Below, in pieces: positions 27,225 through 35,069 of a stretch of DNA of 64,000 bases. The notes under the pieces are model-generated. The model was given only the letters and a program-made list of their open reading frames with translations, was not told the origin of the DNA and did no database searches. Within the stretch, counting starts at the first letter, position 1, and the number at the start of each line of letters is the position of its first letter. The stretch spans positions 143,356-207,355 of the forward strand of contig NZ_JAKEVD010000002.1 of the NCBI RefSeq assembly GCF_022398325.1. Direction: 5' to 3'. The translations under genes were made by a program, and so were the position numbers. This DNA comes from Shewanella sp. Isolate13 (GTDB lineage Bacteria; Pseudomonadota; Gammaproteobacteria; Enterobacterales; Shewanellaceae).

Positions 27225-27243
27225 TGAGTGATCATGAGTGAGC

Positions 27244-28569
27244 TCAGAACAACAGGGTTACTTTCAGACCCGGTAGGCTCTGACTGTGTTCAAACTTGAG
27301 TTCAATCTTATATTGCTCGGCAATATCTTTCACGATCGATAAACCTAAGCCGTGACCCATGGTCGCTTCATCTAGGCGTTTACCCCTATGAGTCAGTTGA
27401 GCCAACTGTTCGGTTTCAACCCCAGGGCCATCATCTTCGATGCTCAGCTTAAGCTGTTGCTCATGGTTGCTAATACAGACTCTAATTTCAGACCTAGCCC
27501 ATTTAAAAGCGTTATCGAGTAAATTACCGAGTAGCTCCATGCCGTCTTCACGGTGCATAGGAAGTCGGGTGATACTGCTTGGAATATCGAATCGGCAGTG
27601 AATCGACTTGGTGCGATGAACCTTATTTAAGGTCTGGGCCAAATCTTCGATATCCTTTGGCAGTTGCATCTGCGCCGCCGGAAGCATATCACCAGTTATC
27701 CTTGCGGCCGCGAGTTTTCTTTCAATCATCTTGTGCACGAGATCGAGCTGTTTCTGTAATGCCTCGGCCGACTCCGGTTCTTTCAGATATAGGGCTTCGA
27801 CCTGCTGCTGCATCACCGCTAGCGGTGTCTTTAGACCGTGACTCAAGTTACCGAGATTATTACGGCTACGCTCTATCTGCTTACTGGAATAGGCGAGTAG
27901 CTCATTGTAGTTTTTGGCTAACGGCTGCAACTCAAGCGGGATAGAGTTAAGGTCAAAGGATGAGATCTCACCCTCGCGTAATTTTGCCAGAGTATCTTTC
28001 ATCTGGTGCACGGGCTTGAATGACTGACGCAGCACCAAAAAAATACCGGTGATCATTGCCAGTAACATGGCCAAATTTACGATGAGCTTAGTGCCATAGA
28101 CCTCAGAGAAGACCTTACGACCGATACTGAGATCTTGCGCAACGGTAAGGGTTGCGCTGAGTCCTGAGGTGTCGGACTTTAATCCGATAGAGAGTAGCTG
28201 AATATCGTGATTCTGCGGCCCTTTGGTCTGCCAGGCTCGGGTTTCACCTTTTTCAAGGTCGACGACTTCGAGGCGCTGATCCCACAGCGATCGCGATCTT
28301 AACTCTTGCTCAGGAAGGTCGAGTTGGTAATAGCGTCCTGAATAAACTGGGCGGTAGAAGCTAGAAAGCTGAGTTTCATCGATGCTAAAGGTGCCATCTT
28401 CGATGTGGGTGGCGAGGAGGACCTGCTGTAAGTCTTCTTGTAATCTGGCGATAATCGAGTCGTGGAAGGCTTGGCGCAGCATTGACTCGAAAAAGATAAT
28501 CCCCACGGCGGTGGCGATTACCACTAAGCCCGTTAACCACAGGCTTAGTTTGGTACGGATTGAGATCAT
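27244..28569 (-). CDS. PhoQ-like sensor histidine kinase
   Basis: A 441-residue kinase. TM1 is at about 10-30, a periplasmic sensor at about 31-160, TM2 at about 163-182, then a HAMP-like segment. The dimerisation/H-box is NLSHGLKTPLAV with phospho-acceptor H244, very like PhoQ. The ATPase has an N box (GNLLDNAFKWA), DDGPGV and GHGLGLSIV. In enterics PhoQ senses low Mg2+ and acidity; whether this protein sees the same signal is not known. The start overlaps the end of the response regulator gene by ATGA. Confidence 0.9.
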   Translation of the reverse strand: MISIRTKLSLWLTGLVVIATAVGIIFFESMLRQAFHDSIIARLQEDLQQVLLATHIEDGTFSIDETQLSSFYRPVYSGRYYQLDLPEQELRSRSLWDQRLEVVDLEKGETRAWQTKGPQNHDIQLLSIGLKSDTSGLSATLTVAQDLSIGRKVFSEVYGTKLIVNLAMLLAMITGIFLVLRQSFKPVHQMKDTLAKLREGEISSFDLNSIPLELQPLAKNYNELLAYSSKQIERSRNNLGNLSHGLKTPLAVMQQQVEALYLKEPESAEALQKQLDLVHKMIERKLAAARITGDMLPAAQMQLPKDIEDLAQTLNKVHRTKSIHCRFDIPSSITRLPMHREDGMELLGNLLDNAFKWARSEIRVCISNHEQQLKLSIEDDGPGVETEQLAQLTHRGKRLDEATMGHGLGLSIVKDIAEQYKIELKFEHSQSLPGLKVTLLF

Positions 28570-29240
28570 TGAGCTAGACCGTGAAAGATATACCCTTGGC
28601 CACGGCGAGTCTCAATGGCGGTCTTGCCAAGTTTCTTACGCAGGTGCGTCACATAAACTTCAACCACATTACTCTCTTTCTCATCGTCAAACTGATATAG
28701 CTTATCGGTGAGTTGAGCTTTGGATAAAAGCTTTTTTGGTGACATCAGGAAGATCTTGAGCAATCTAAATTCCATAGCGGTCAGTTCGAAGGTTTGCTCA
28801 CCGACAGTCACCGACTGTTGCCCTTCATCTAAGGCGACACCTGCATAGGTCAACTGTTTATTCGGCGTGTTAGCCTTACCGTGTGCCCGTTGAATGAGTG
28901 CCTGAATTCGAACCAGCAGCTCCTGAGTGTGGAATGGCTTACCGAGATAATCATCGGCACCAGAGTTAAAGCCTTCGACTTTCTCATGCCACTGGCTTCT
29001 CGCCGTCAACATGATGACTGGTGTGTGTATACCTTGTTCACGCCAGCTTTCTAGTAGCTCTAAGCCGTTACCATCGGGTAGGCCTATATCGAGAATGACG
29101 CAGTCATAGTTGGTTTCTTTGATTAAGTAATCAGCTTCACTGACTTTATCGGTGGTATCAGTAACATAGCCAGCTTGCTTAAGCTGTTTAACTAACTCTT
29201 CGACTAGCAGGGTGTTATCTTCAACAAGAAGTAATTTCAT
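28566..29240 (-). CDS. OmpR/PhoP-family response regulator
   Basis: A 224-residue regulator. The receiver domain (about 1-115) has phospho-acceptor D51 (VILDIGLPDG), the acidic pair E7-D8, and K101 in GKPF. A winged-helix DNA-binding domain covers about 125-222 (LTAMEFRLLKIFL, VYVTHLRKKL). It is paired with the downstream PhoQ-like kinase. The PepSY gene 123 bases upstream on the same strand may be part of the same unit. Confidence 0.92.
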   Translation of the reverse strand: MKLLLVEDNTLLVEELVKQLKQAGYVTDTTDKVSEADYLIKETNYDCVILDIGLPDGNGLELLESWREQGIHTPVIMLTARSQWHEKVEGFNSGADDYLGKPFHTQELLVRIQALIQRAHGKANTPNKQLTYAGVALDEGQQSVTVGEQTFELTAMEFRLLKIFLMSPKKLLSKAQLTDKLYQFDDEKESNVVEVYVTHLRKKLGKTAIETRRGQGYIFHGLAQ

Positions 29241-29363
29241 AGAGTGCTCTCAATGGTGCCTTGCAGGGTGACAGGCGTTTTACAGAGTTGGTTCATGTTA
29301 ACCCAAAAGTGCCACTTCAGTGCAACAGATTTGATTCGTAAGTCAATATAATACCAATCAGTA

Positions 29364-29699
29364 TTAAACTTTTTCGGCGTTACAACTCGCTGGAAGCTGC
29401 ACGGGTTTTGCCAGTTGGCCTGTGCTGGCATCGAGCACGAGATCAACAAGTTGCCCCTTTGAGGTACGTATTTGCACCTCATAGCGCCATTGGCTCTGCT
29501 GCTGATATAAGTGAGCGTCAATGAGCTTGCCATTACACATGGCTTGGATGCTGCTAAGGGTAACGTCGAGAGAGAGGATTTGACCGCTTTTAACTAAGGT
29601 CTGGGCCTCATAGTGCTGAACTTCAATTTTTTGATTAGCGACCGCTGCAGGCAGGTGTAGCATCGCAGCCATAAGGCATAGATATAATGCTAATTTCAC
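29364..29699 (-). CDS. Small periplasmic PepSY-domain protein
   Basis: A 111-residue exported protein with signal peptide about 1-21 (LHLPAAVA). It carries a PepSY-like segment near the C-terminus (YEVQIRTSKGQLVDLVLDASTGQL). PepSY domains are often encoded next to PhoP/PhoQ-like systems and are thought to bind proteases or metals in the periplasm; function is not established. Cysteines at about residues 55 and 107 could form a disulfide. Transcribed toward the two-component genes. Confidence 0.78.
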   Translation of the reverse strand: MKLALYLCLMAAMLHLPAAVANQKIEVQHYEAQTLVKSGQILSLDVTLSSIQAMCNGKLIDAHLYQQQSQWRYEVQIRTSKGQLVDLVLDASTGQLAKPVQLPASCNAEKV

Positions 29700-29709
29700 A
29701 CTGAACTCC

Positions 29710-29745
29710 TAATAAAAAAAATGGCCTGAGATAATCTCAGGCCAC
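29710..29745 (-). terminator. Terminator after crp
   Basis: TGGCCTGAG at 29722-29730 pairs with CTCAGGCCA at 29736-29744. On the minus strand a run of eight T follows, read from the A run at 29713-29721. Confidence 0.9.
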
Positions 29746-29782
29746 TTTATAGAAGCTGTCTTAAACCGAGCTTAATACTGGC

Positions 29783-30418
29783 TTATCGAGTTCCGTAAAC
29801 CACGATAGTTTTACCGTGTGCTTGGATAAGGTTCTGTTCCTCAAGCATTTTCAAGATACGACCTACAGTCTCACGAGAGCAACCAACGATTTGGCCAATC
29901 TCTTGACGAGTGATCTTGATCTGCATGCCATCTGGATGTGTCATCGCATCTGGCTGCTTTGCAAGGTGAAGCAAAGTTTGTGCAATTCTTCCAGCAACAT
30001 CAAGAAACGCAAGGTCGCCTACTTTCTGGCTTGTGCTGTGCAGACGGTAAGCCATCTGAGATGAAAGCTTCATCAAGATTTCAGGGTTAACTTGAATTAA
30101 CTGCTTGAACTTCTTGTAAGAGATTTCTGCGATTTCACAAGCTTGCTTAGCACGAACCCATGCTGTACGTTCTGCTTGCTCTTCAAACAAACCTAGCTCA
30201 CCGATAAAGTCGCCCTGATTCAGGTAAGAAAGAATCATCTCTTTACCTTCTTCATCTTTAATCAAGACGGCAACAGAGCCTTTTACTATGTAGTAAAGTG
30301 TATCTGAATCTTCACCAGCGTGGATCAAAGTACTTTTGGCTGGATATTTATGAATGTGACAGTGTGATAAAAACCATTCCAAAGTAGGATCTGGTTTTGG
30401 CTTTCCAATCAGAGCCAT
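29783..30418 (-). CDS. crp: cAMP receptor protein
   Basis: A 211-residue CRP, nearly the same length as the E. coli protein and closely similar. The cyclic-nucleotide-binding domain is at about 15-125, with [18 protein letters not shown] carrying the cAMP-contact Glu and Arg; the next contact residue is Thr instead of the Ser found in E. coli. The helix-turn-helix [19 protein letters not shown] at about 170-190 matches the enteric recognition helix. In Shewanella CRP controls anaerobic respiration genes, a role wider than sugar control. It is transcribed alone with its own terminator. Confidence 0.97.
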   Translation of the reverse strand: MALIGKPKPDPTLEWFLSHCHIHKYPAKSTLIHAGEDSDTLYYIVKGSVAVLIKDEEGKEMILSYLNQGDFIGELGLFEEQAERTAWVRAKQACEIAEISYKKFKQLIQVNPEILMKLSSQMAYRLHSTSQKVGDLAFLDVAGRIAQTLLHLAKQPDAMTHPDGMQIKITRQEIGQIVGCSRETVGRILKMLEEQNLIQAHGKTIVVYGTR

Positions 30419-30873
30419 GCCTATGTTCCTCGGCTGATTACATTATAAAGTAAGAATATGCTAATTAAGCATCTTACGTCAATTAAGCTATTAAAACCTT
30501 GATAGAAGTCTTAGTTTAGACTTACCCACTCAAAGCCGTCTAGCCATTTAGATATACGTATTCTGATACATTAGTGATATATGTCAACTGAATCCGCAGC
30601 TAAGCCTAATTGTTGAGTGAACAATTAGGCTTATATCACATCTTGTTACAATCATTTTCACCTCAAATGTGCAGAGGATTAGATTTATACGTGTATACAA
30701 TATTCTTAATAGTGGAATTCTTATATAGAGAAATAGTTCTCATTAGTGATTCTGTATTGTTTGCACTCGACATTCAAGCTAATTTCTGGCTAACTTGGGT
30801 AAGAATAATATTAAAGAGACTGTTAATTCTTGTCTTATTTACAGTCATTTTTAGTGAGTTGTAGGAGCCTATC
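30419..30873. other. Divergent control region between crp and the Sel1 gene
   Basis: 455 nt without a convincing gene. It must hold the crp promoter (-) and the promoter of the Sel1-repeat gene (+). A perfect 14-bp inverted repeat is at 30601-30633. A weak CRP-like pair of TGA and TCA half-sites around 30575-30586 could be autoregulatory. An 84-codon frame at 30610-30864 starts with a non-ATG codon inside the hairpin and looks like chance. Confidence 0.4.
30601..30633. repeat. Perfect 14-bp inverted repeat upstream of crp
   Basis: TAAGCCTAATTGTT at 30601-30614 and AACAATTAGGCTTA at 30620-30633 form a perfect stem with a 5-nt loop (GAGTG). There is no T run on either side, so it does not look like a terminator. 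Confidence 0.9.
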
Positions 30874-31656
30874 GTGAATTGTAGACCTTGGATTTTAAAT
30901 ACTGTTGTGGTCTTTTTTTTAGCCGTTAGCACTGGAGCTAACGCGTTCTCGATTCCGCAGCCTAAAGGCGCAGAAGAAGCAAGTCGTTTAGCGCACATTC
31001 AACTCAAAGCGACCCAGGGTGACAAAGATGCACAGTATCTGTTGGGGTTAATGTACTTATCAGGTCGTTTTGTCGCACAAGATAGAGACTTGGGCGTGCA
31101 GTGGCTCACCGAAGCCGCCGAGCTTGGCCATGCAAAAGCGCAGCAAACTATCGCTGATTTAGCATTCGAAGGTAGCCTAATCGAACGTGACCTTTCGACT
31201 GCCGAGCAGTGGTATAGTGAGTTGAGCAAACAGGGAAACAAGTGGGCTAATTTTAGACTCGGTTTTATTTATGCAGCAGGTGGTCAAGGGATTGAGCGAA
31301 ATTGCGGTAAGGCGGTGGAGCAGTTTAATGCCGTAGGCGATATGGTTTCGCTTGGCAATGTGGCCTGGATCCTAGCGACCTGCCCAGAAGCGCAATATCG
31401 CAATGGTAATAAGGCACTCGAATTGTCATTGGCGCTGCTTGAATCAAATGAGCAAGATCCGACAAACTTAGATAACCTTGCTGCCGCTTATGCCGAAATC
31501 GGTGATTTCAATGCCGCCATCTCGACTCAGCAGAAGGCGATTGAGGCATTAAACTTGAGCACAGATCAAAGTAAAACGGCAGAGTTTAAGCAGCGTCTTA
31601 AGCGCTATCAAAACTATGAGCCCTACCGTGAAGTGTTGCCGCTAACGGGTAATTAG
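30874..31656 (+). CDS. Exported Sel1-repeat (SLR/TPR-like) protein
   Basis: A 260-residue protein with a signal peptide (about 1-25, cleavage near ANA). At least three Sel1-like repeats are readable: DAQYLLGLMYLSGRFVAQD, AKAQQTIADLAFEGSLIERD and WANFRLGFIYAAGG, each about 36 residues. A TPR-like C-terminal part follows (TNLDNLAAAYAEIGDFNAAI). Such proteins act as scaffolds; no partner is suggested by the context. The GTG start has GGAG six bases upstream. Confidence 0.85.
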   Translation: MNCRPWILNTVVVFFLAVSTGANAFSIPQPKGAEEASRLAHIQLKATQGDKDAQYLLGLMYLSGRFVAQDRDLGVQWLTEAAELGHAKAQQTIADLAFEGSLIERDLSTAEQWYSELSKQGNKWANFRLGFIYAAGGQGIERNCGKAVEQFNAVGDMVSLGNVAWILATCPEAQYRNGNKALELSLALLESNEQDPTNLDNLAAAYAEIGDFNAAISTQQKAIEALNLSTDQSKTAEFKQRLKRYQNYEPYREVLPLTGN

Positions 31657-31693
31657 TAATTGCATCCTACTCATGAACAGTACTGATAAATAG

Positions 31694-31719
31694 AAAGCTC
31701 CTCAATAGGAGCTTTTTTT
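31694..31719 (+). terminator. Terminator after the Sel1 gene
   Basis: AAAGCTCCT at 31694-31702 pairs with AGGAGCTTT at 31707-31715 around a 4-nt loop, followed by a T run. Confidence 0.93.
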
Positions 31720-31756
31720 GTACCTGAAAAATATAAAGAGCAGCACAAGCACCCAG

Positions 31757-32010
31757 GTGGAATTTTGCTTTTGATTAGAAAGCTAAGAAGTGGTCAGTCA
31801 GCGCTCCCAAGGAAGCAAACGGATCAAGCATGGATGTGGAATTTACTTTTGTGGGTCTCTGTAAGGTCAGCTAGCGATCCCAAGGAAATAAACAGATCAA
31901 GCATTGAAGTGGAATTTACTTTATATGCGGGGAAACTAAAAAGTCAGCTAGCGATCCCAAGAAGACAAACAGATCAAGATGGGGGAATTTACCTCCAAGG
32001 GACCGCTAAC
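31757..32010. repeat. Array of three and a half tandem 73-79 bp units
   Basis: Units begin GTGGAATTT at 31757, 31836 and 31909, and a truncated fourth begins near 31982; lengths are 79, 73 and 73 bp. The conserved core reads GTCAGCTAGCGATCCCAAG, followed by a purine-rich tract and CAGATCAAG. The array lies between the Sel1 terminator and prkB. A frame is open across it on the + strand, but it has no ribosome-binding site and its peptide simply follows the repeats, so I treat it as non-coding. CTTATCG/CGATAAG arms at 32010-32041 follow. Confidence 0.8.
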
Positions 32011-32098
32011 TTATCGTTCTTTCGCCTGAAATCCCGATAAGCCGCAGTCTACATAAGCAGGCTTAAACTAATCTTAATAAGTTATGGCTTAGTAAAAG

Positions 32099-32986
32099 TT
32101 ACTCATCCTCTTGAGCAATAAGTTCTAGTCGCTTGTCCATCAAGTCTTTTACCAATGGGGTCAGGATAAGCTCCATGGCTAGGGACATCTTGCCACCGGG
32201 TACGACTAATGTATTCATGCGTGACATAAATGAGCCTTGGATCATTTTTAGGTAGTAGGGAAAGTCGACATTTTTTATGCCGCGAAAACGGATCACCACA
32301 AAGCTTTCATCTAAGGTTGGAATGCTCTTAGCGCTAAATGGATTTGAGGTATCTACCGTGGGCACGCGCTGGAAGTTAATATGGGTGCGAGAAAACTGTG
32401 GTGTCATATGGTTAATATAATCGTCCATACTGCGTACGATTGAATCCATCACCTTTTCACGACTGTGGCCACGCTCCGACGTATCTCGGATAATCTTCTG
32501 AATCCATTCAAGGTTAACAATCGGCACCATGCCGATAAGCAGATCCACATGTTGGGCGACGTCACAGTCATCGGTGACAACACCACCATGAAGCCCCTCG
32601 TAATAGAGCATATCGGTATTTTCAGGCAGTGGGTGCCATTGGGTAAAAGTGCCAGGCATCTGGTTAAAGGGCACTGCTTCATCGAAGGTGTGTAAATAAG
32701 CGCGAGTCTCACCTTGTCCAGTATTACTGTAATCGCTGAAACACTGCTCAAGACGGTTAAAGTCATTCGCTTCCGGACCGAAATAGCTAATATTTCGATT
32801 CTCGGTCTTCTCTTTACGGATCATCACCGCCATTTCTGGGCGGGTGAAATGATGAAAGCTGTCGCCTTCCACAATCGCGGCATTGATGCCGAGTTGTCTA
32901 AAGATATGATTGAATGCGGTTGTCGTGGTCGTCGTGCCTGCACCAGAGGAGCCAGTTACTGCAATGATCGGATGTTTCGCTGACAT
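32099..32986 (-). CDS. prkB: Phosphoribulokinase-family protein (PrkB type)
   Basis: A 295-residue P-loop kinase of the phosphoribulokinase/uridine kinase superfamily. The P-loop is GSSGAGTTT near residue 12, and the VEGDSFHHF and YYEGLHGG motifs are present. The start ATG at 32986 is preferred; a TTG four codons earlier is in frame. The gene lies near crp in the same neighbourhood as yheU and yheT, as in E. coli. No RuBisCO is visible, and in such heterotrophs the true substrate of PrkB is not established. Confidence 0.9.
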   Translation of the reverse strand: MSAKHPIIAVTGSSGAGTTTTTTAFNHIFRQLGINAAIVEGDSFHHFTRPEMAVMIRKEKTENRNISYFGPEANDFNRLEQCFSDYSNTGQGETRAYLHTFDEAVPFNQMPGTFTQWHPLPENTDMLYYEGLHGGVVTDDCDVAQHVDLLIGMVPIVNLEWIQKIIRDTSERGHSREKVMDSIVRSMDDYINHMTPQFSRTHINFQRVPTVDTSNPFSAKSIPTLDESFVVIRFRGIKNVDFPYYLKMIQGSFMSRMNTLVVPGGKMSLAMELILTPLVKDLMDKRLELIAQEDE

Positions 32987-33116
32987 TTTTTTACCCAAAA
33001 TATAGATAGTTAACTATCACCTGTACACTAGCCTAAAAGGCTAACTATAGTGACTCAGGTAAGCAGATTGCGGTTCAGTATCTTAAGTTATACGGACTCG
33101 CTTCGCTTAGGTCAAT

Positions 33117-33371
33117 TTAATCGTAATCACTCTCTTGATAGACGATATCTTCTTTGCGTCTGATGCCGATGGATTCCTCTTCCTCGTTATATTCAACCAC
33201 TAAGATCCCCTGTTTGAGTGCGGCCCTGCACTGAACTATGGCTCTATCCATACTATGTTCACCATCACCAGAAAAGCTGCCATCTTCGACTTGGCTGATA
33301 AGGTACTCTTTAATGAGGTTGTCAAAAGTCTCGCTAGGTAACTGAGTTAAAGACTCATAAGGCACTAACAT
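33117..33371 (-). CDS. yheU: YheU family protein (UPF0270)
   Basis: An 84-residue acidic protein beginning MLVPYESL and containing LIKEYLISQVEDGSF, which matches the short YheU/UPF0270 family. Its function is unknown. It overlaps the end of yheT by 7 nt, and the yheT-yheU-prkB order is as in enterics. Confidence 0.9.
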   Translation of the reverse strand: MLVPYESLTQLPSETFDNLIKEYLISQVEDGSFSGDGEHSMDRAIVQCRAALKQGILVVEYNEEEESIGIRRKEDIVYQESDYD

Positions 33372-34345
33372 ACTGATGTTTCCAATGAGGTTAAAAAGTT
33401 TAATACGCGTTTTTCAAGATAATACTGCGGTCGCCACGGACTACCACCATCGATAAAGCCCACATGACCACCATTTTCGTGCAGCTCGTAGTGTACCTGA
33501 TCGGATAGCTGTGCCTTTGATGGGATCACTGCGTGCGTCATAAAGGGATCATCTTTAGCGTGAATGACTAAGGTCGGCTTAGTGATCTGACGTAAGTAAG
33601 GTAAGCCACTGGCGCGAGTATAGTAGTCATCAACATCGGTAAAACCGTGTAGCGGTGCGGTGATCTTATCATCGAAGGCATAAAAGGTTGTTAGCCGCTC
33701 AATGTCCCTTTTATTGATTGGCATTAAGGGCTGTAATTCAGGTTTGGCTATTTTCCCACGCATCTTCTCTTGTAACTGTTTAATCAGATAGCTTTGGTAA
33801 ACTTTTGAGAAGCCTTTCTCAAGTCGATTGGCGCAGGAGCCAAGCTGCAGTGGCGCCGAGATGGCAACGCCTCTGTCAATAAGGCTACTATCTTGTTGCT
33901 CACCCTGATACTTAACTAACACATTGCCGCCTAGGCTATAGCCCGCCGCAAGTAAGCGGCTGCCAGGATATTGCGTCTTTAGGTGATTCAAGCTGGTTTG
34001 TAGATCTTGAGTGTCGCCACTGTGGTAGCCTCTCACGAGACGATTGAGTTCTCCGGAGCAGCTGCGATGGTGATGCACTACAGCACATAAGTCTAACGCC
34101 TTACAGGCCGCTAACATACGCCGTGCATAATGGGATTGTGCACTTCCTTCTAAGCCATGAATTATCACCAAGATCGGCTGACTCTCCTTTGGGGAGCCTT
34201 GCCAGTCGAGATCGATAAAGTCACCGTCGCTAAGCTCTAATCGCTCACGTCTAAGCTGTGGTTTGTCCACTTTGGTTAGCACGGGTAGAATCGTTTGGAT
34301 ATGGGGATTTTTGGCCCACCAAGGGGGGGAAAATATCTGACTCAT
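33365..34345 (-). CDS. yheT: YheT family alpha/beta hydrolase
   Basis: A 326-residue alpha/beta hydrolase of the AB hydrolase superfamily (UPF0017). It starts with the family's SPPWWAKNPHIQTI segment and has an oxyanion-hole region VIIHGLEGS. The nucleophile elbow GYSLGG is near 140, the acid lies in HAKDDPF near 268, and the base His is in ENGGHVGF near 295. The substrate is unknown; eukaryotic relatives act on acyl esters. It is followed by the overlapping yheU. Confidence 0.9.
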   Translation of the reverse strand: MSQIFSPPWWAKNPHIQTILPVLTKVDKPQLRRERLELSDGDFIDLDWQGSPKESQPILVIIHGLEGSAQSHYARRMLAACKALDLCAVVHHHRSCSGELNRLVRGYHSGDTQDLQTSLNHLKTQYPGSRLLAAGYSLGGNVLVKYQGEQQDSSLIDRGVAISAPLQLGSCANRLEKGFSKVYQSYLIKQLQEKMRGKIAKPELQPLMPINKRDIERLTTFYAFDDKITAPLHGFTDVDDYYTRASGLPYLRQITKPTLVIHAKDDPFMTHAVIPSKAQLSDQVHYELHENGGHVGFIDGGSPWRPQYYLEKRVLNFLTSLETSVC

Positions 34346-34511
34346 AGTAATTGGCTATTGCTGAAAATTAAAACGTATGTTTAATTGTTATTGTCTGCAG
34401 AGTGTAACACAGATTTTATACAGGTCTTTTATTCGCTTTGTTTGTCGTTGTAAGCGCTAGGGCCGCGCAGTTTTGCCGCCATAAAATTCATAATAACAAT
34501 GAGAGGACTCG

Positions 34512-35027
34512 ATGGAGCGACGGACCTTTATCACAACCGCATTAGCAGGTACGGCTTGCTTAGCGCTGGGAGTAAATTATTACTCGTCAGATTATGTTGG
34601 CGTCAATAAAGAACTCGATGACAAACACCGTCTGTTATTTAGCGTGCTCGTTCCTGTCTTTCTCGATGGAGCACTCCCCGATGTTGCAACCTTAAAACGC
34701 GATTCGATAAATCGAACTCTAGATGCTATCGAGCATACCATCTCCATCCTTCCCCAAGACTCCTTTGACGAACTAGAGCAACTTCTTGAGATGTTAGAGG
34801 GGCGACTTGGCTTATTGATTTTAACCGGCAGCATGACGCCTTTGATGATGCGTAATCAAGCCGACTTGATAGAGATGCTGCAGAGTTGGCGTACCAGCTT
34901 CATGGATATGATGGTGACTGCCTATCAGGGGTTAAGAGAGCTAGTGATGGCGAGCTATTATTCAAGCCCTGAACACTGGAGTCGATTGCATTACGCGAAA
35001 CCGACATTTCTTGAGGATATGAAGTGA
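34512..35027 (+). CDS. Small twin-arginine protein partner of a GMC oxidoreductase
   Basis: A 171-residue protein with an N-terminal ERRTFITTALAG twin-arginine-like signal, so it may be exported folded with a partner. The rest is helical (LDAIEHTISILPQDSFDELEQLL split near 75-95). It resembles subunit-3-type partners of gluconate 2-dehydrogenase-like GMC enzymes in size, signal and position. GAGAGG lies 5 bases upstream of the ATG. The GMC gene starts 42 bases downstream, so the two probably form a complex. Confidence 0.7.
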   Translation: MERRTFITTALAGTACLALGVNYYSSDYVGVNKELDDKHRLLFSVLVPVFLDGALPDVATLKRDSINRTLDAIEHTISILPQDSFDELEQLLEMLEGRLGLLILTGSMTPLMMRNQADLIEMLQSWRTSFMDMMVTAYQGLRELVMASYYSSPEHWSRLHYAKPTFLEDMK

Positions 35028-35069
35028 AGTTATTGGTTAAGACTCATCTGACCGGAAAGGGGAGTATTT

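Noticed and set aside
29237..29533. A 98-codon minus-strand frame between the response regulator and PepSY genes
   Set aside because: It overlaps the PepSY gene in another frame. The PepSY frame has a signal peptide and a recognisable domain; this one does not.
30575..30586. CRP binding site for crp autoregulation
   Set aside because: Only TGA-N6-TCA is right; the flanking bases of both half-sites deviate from TGTGA and TCACA, so it is mentioned as weak but not called.
30610..30864. An 84-codon + strand frame in the crp upstream region
   Set aside because: It starts with a non-ATG codon inside a perfect inverted repeat, has no ribosome-binding site and its translation looks random and hydrophobic from A/T bias.
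31757..32010. Possible CRISPR array
   Set aside because: Units of 73-79 bp are similar along much of their length, with no constant short repeat separated by unique spacers and no cas genes nearby.
31765..32040. A 91-codon + strand frame across the tandem repeats
   Set aside because: It exists only because the repeat units lack stops in that frame; there is no ribosome-binding site and the first unit has a different length, so the repeat is not kept in frame by selection.
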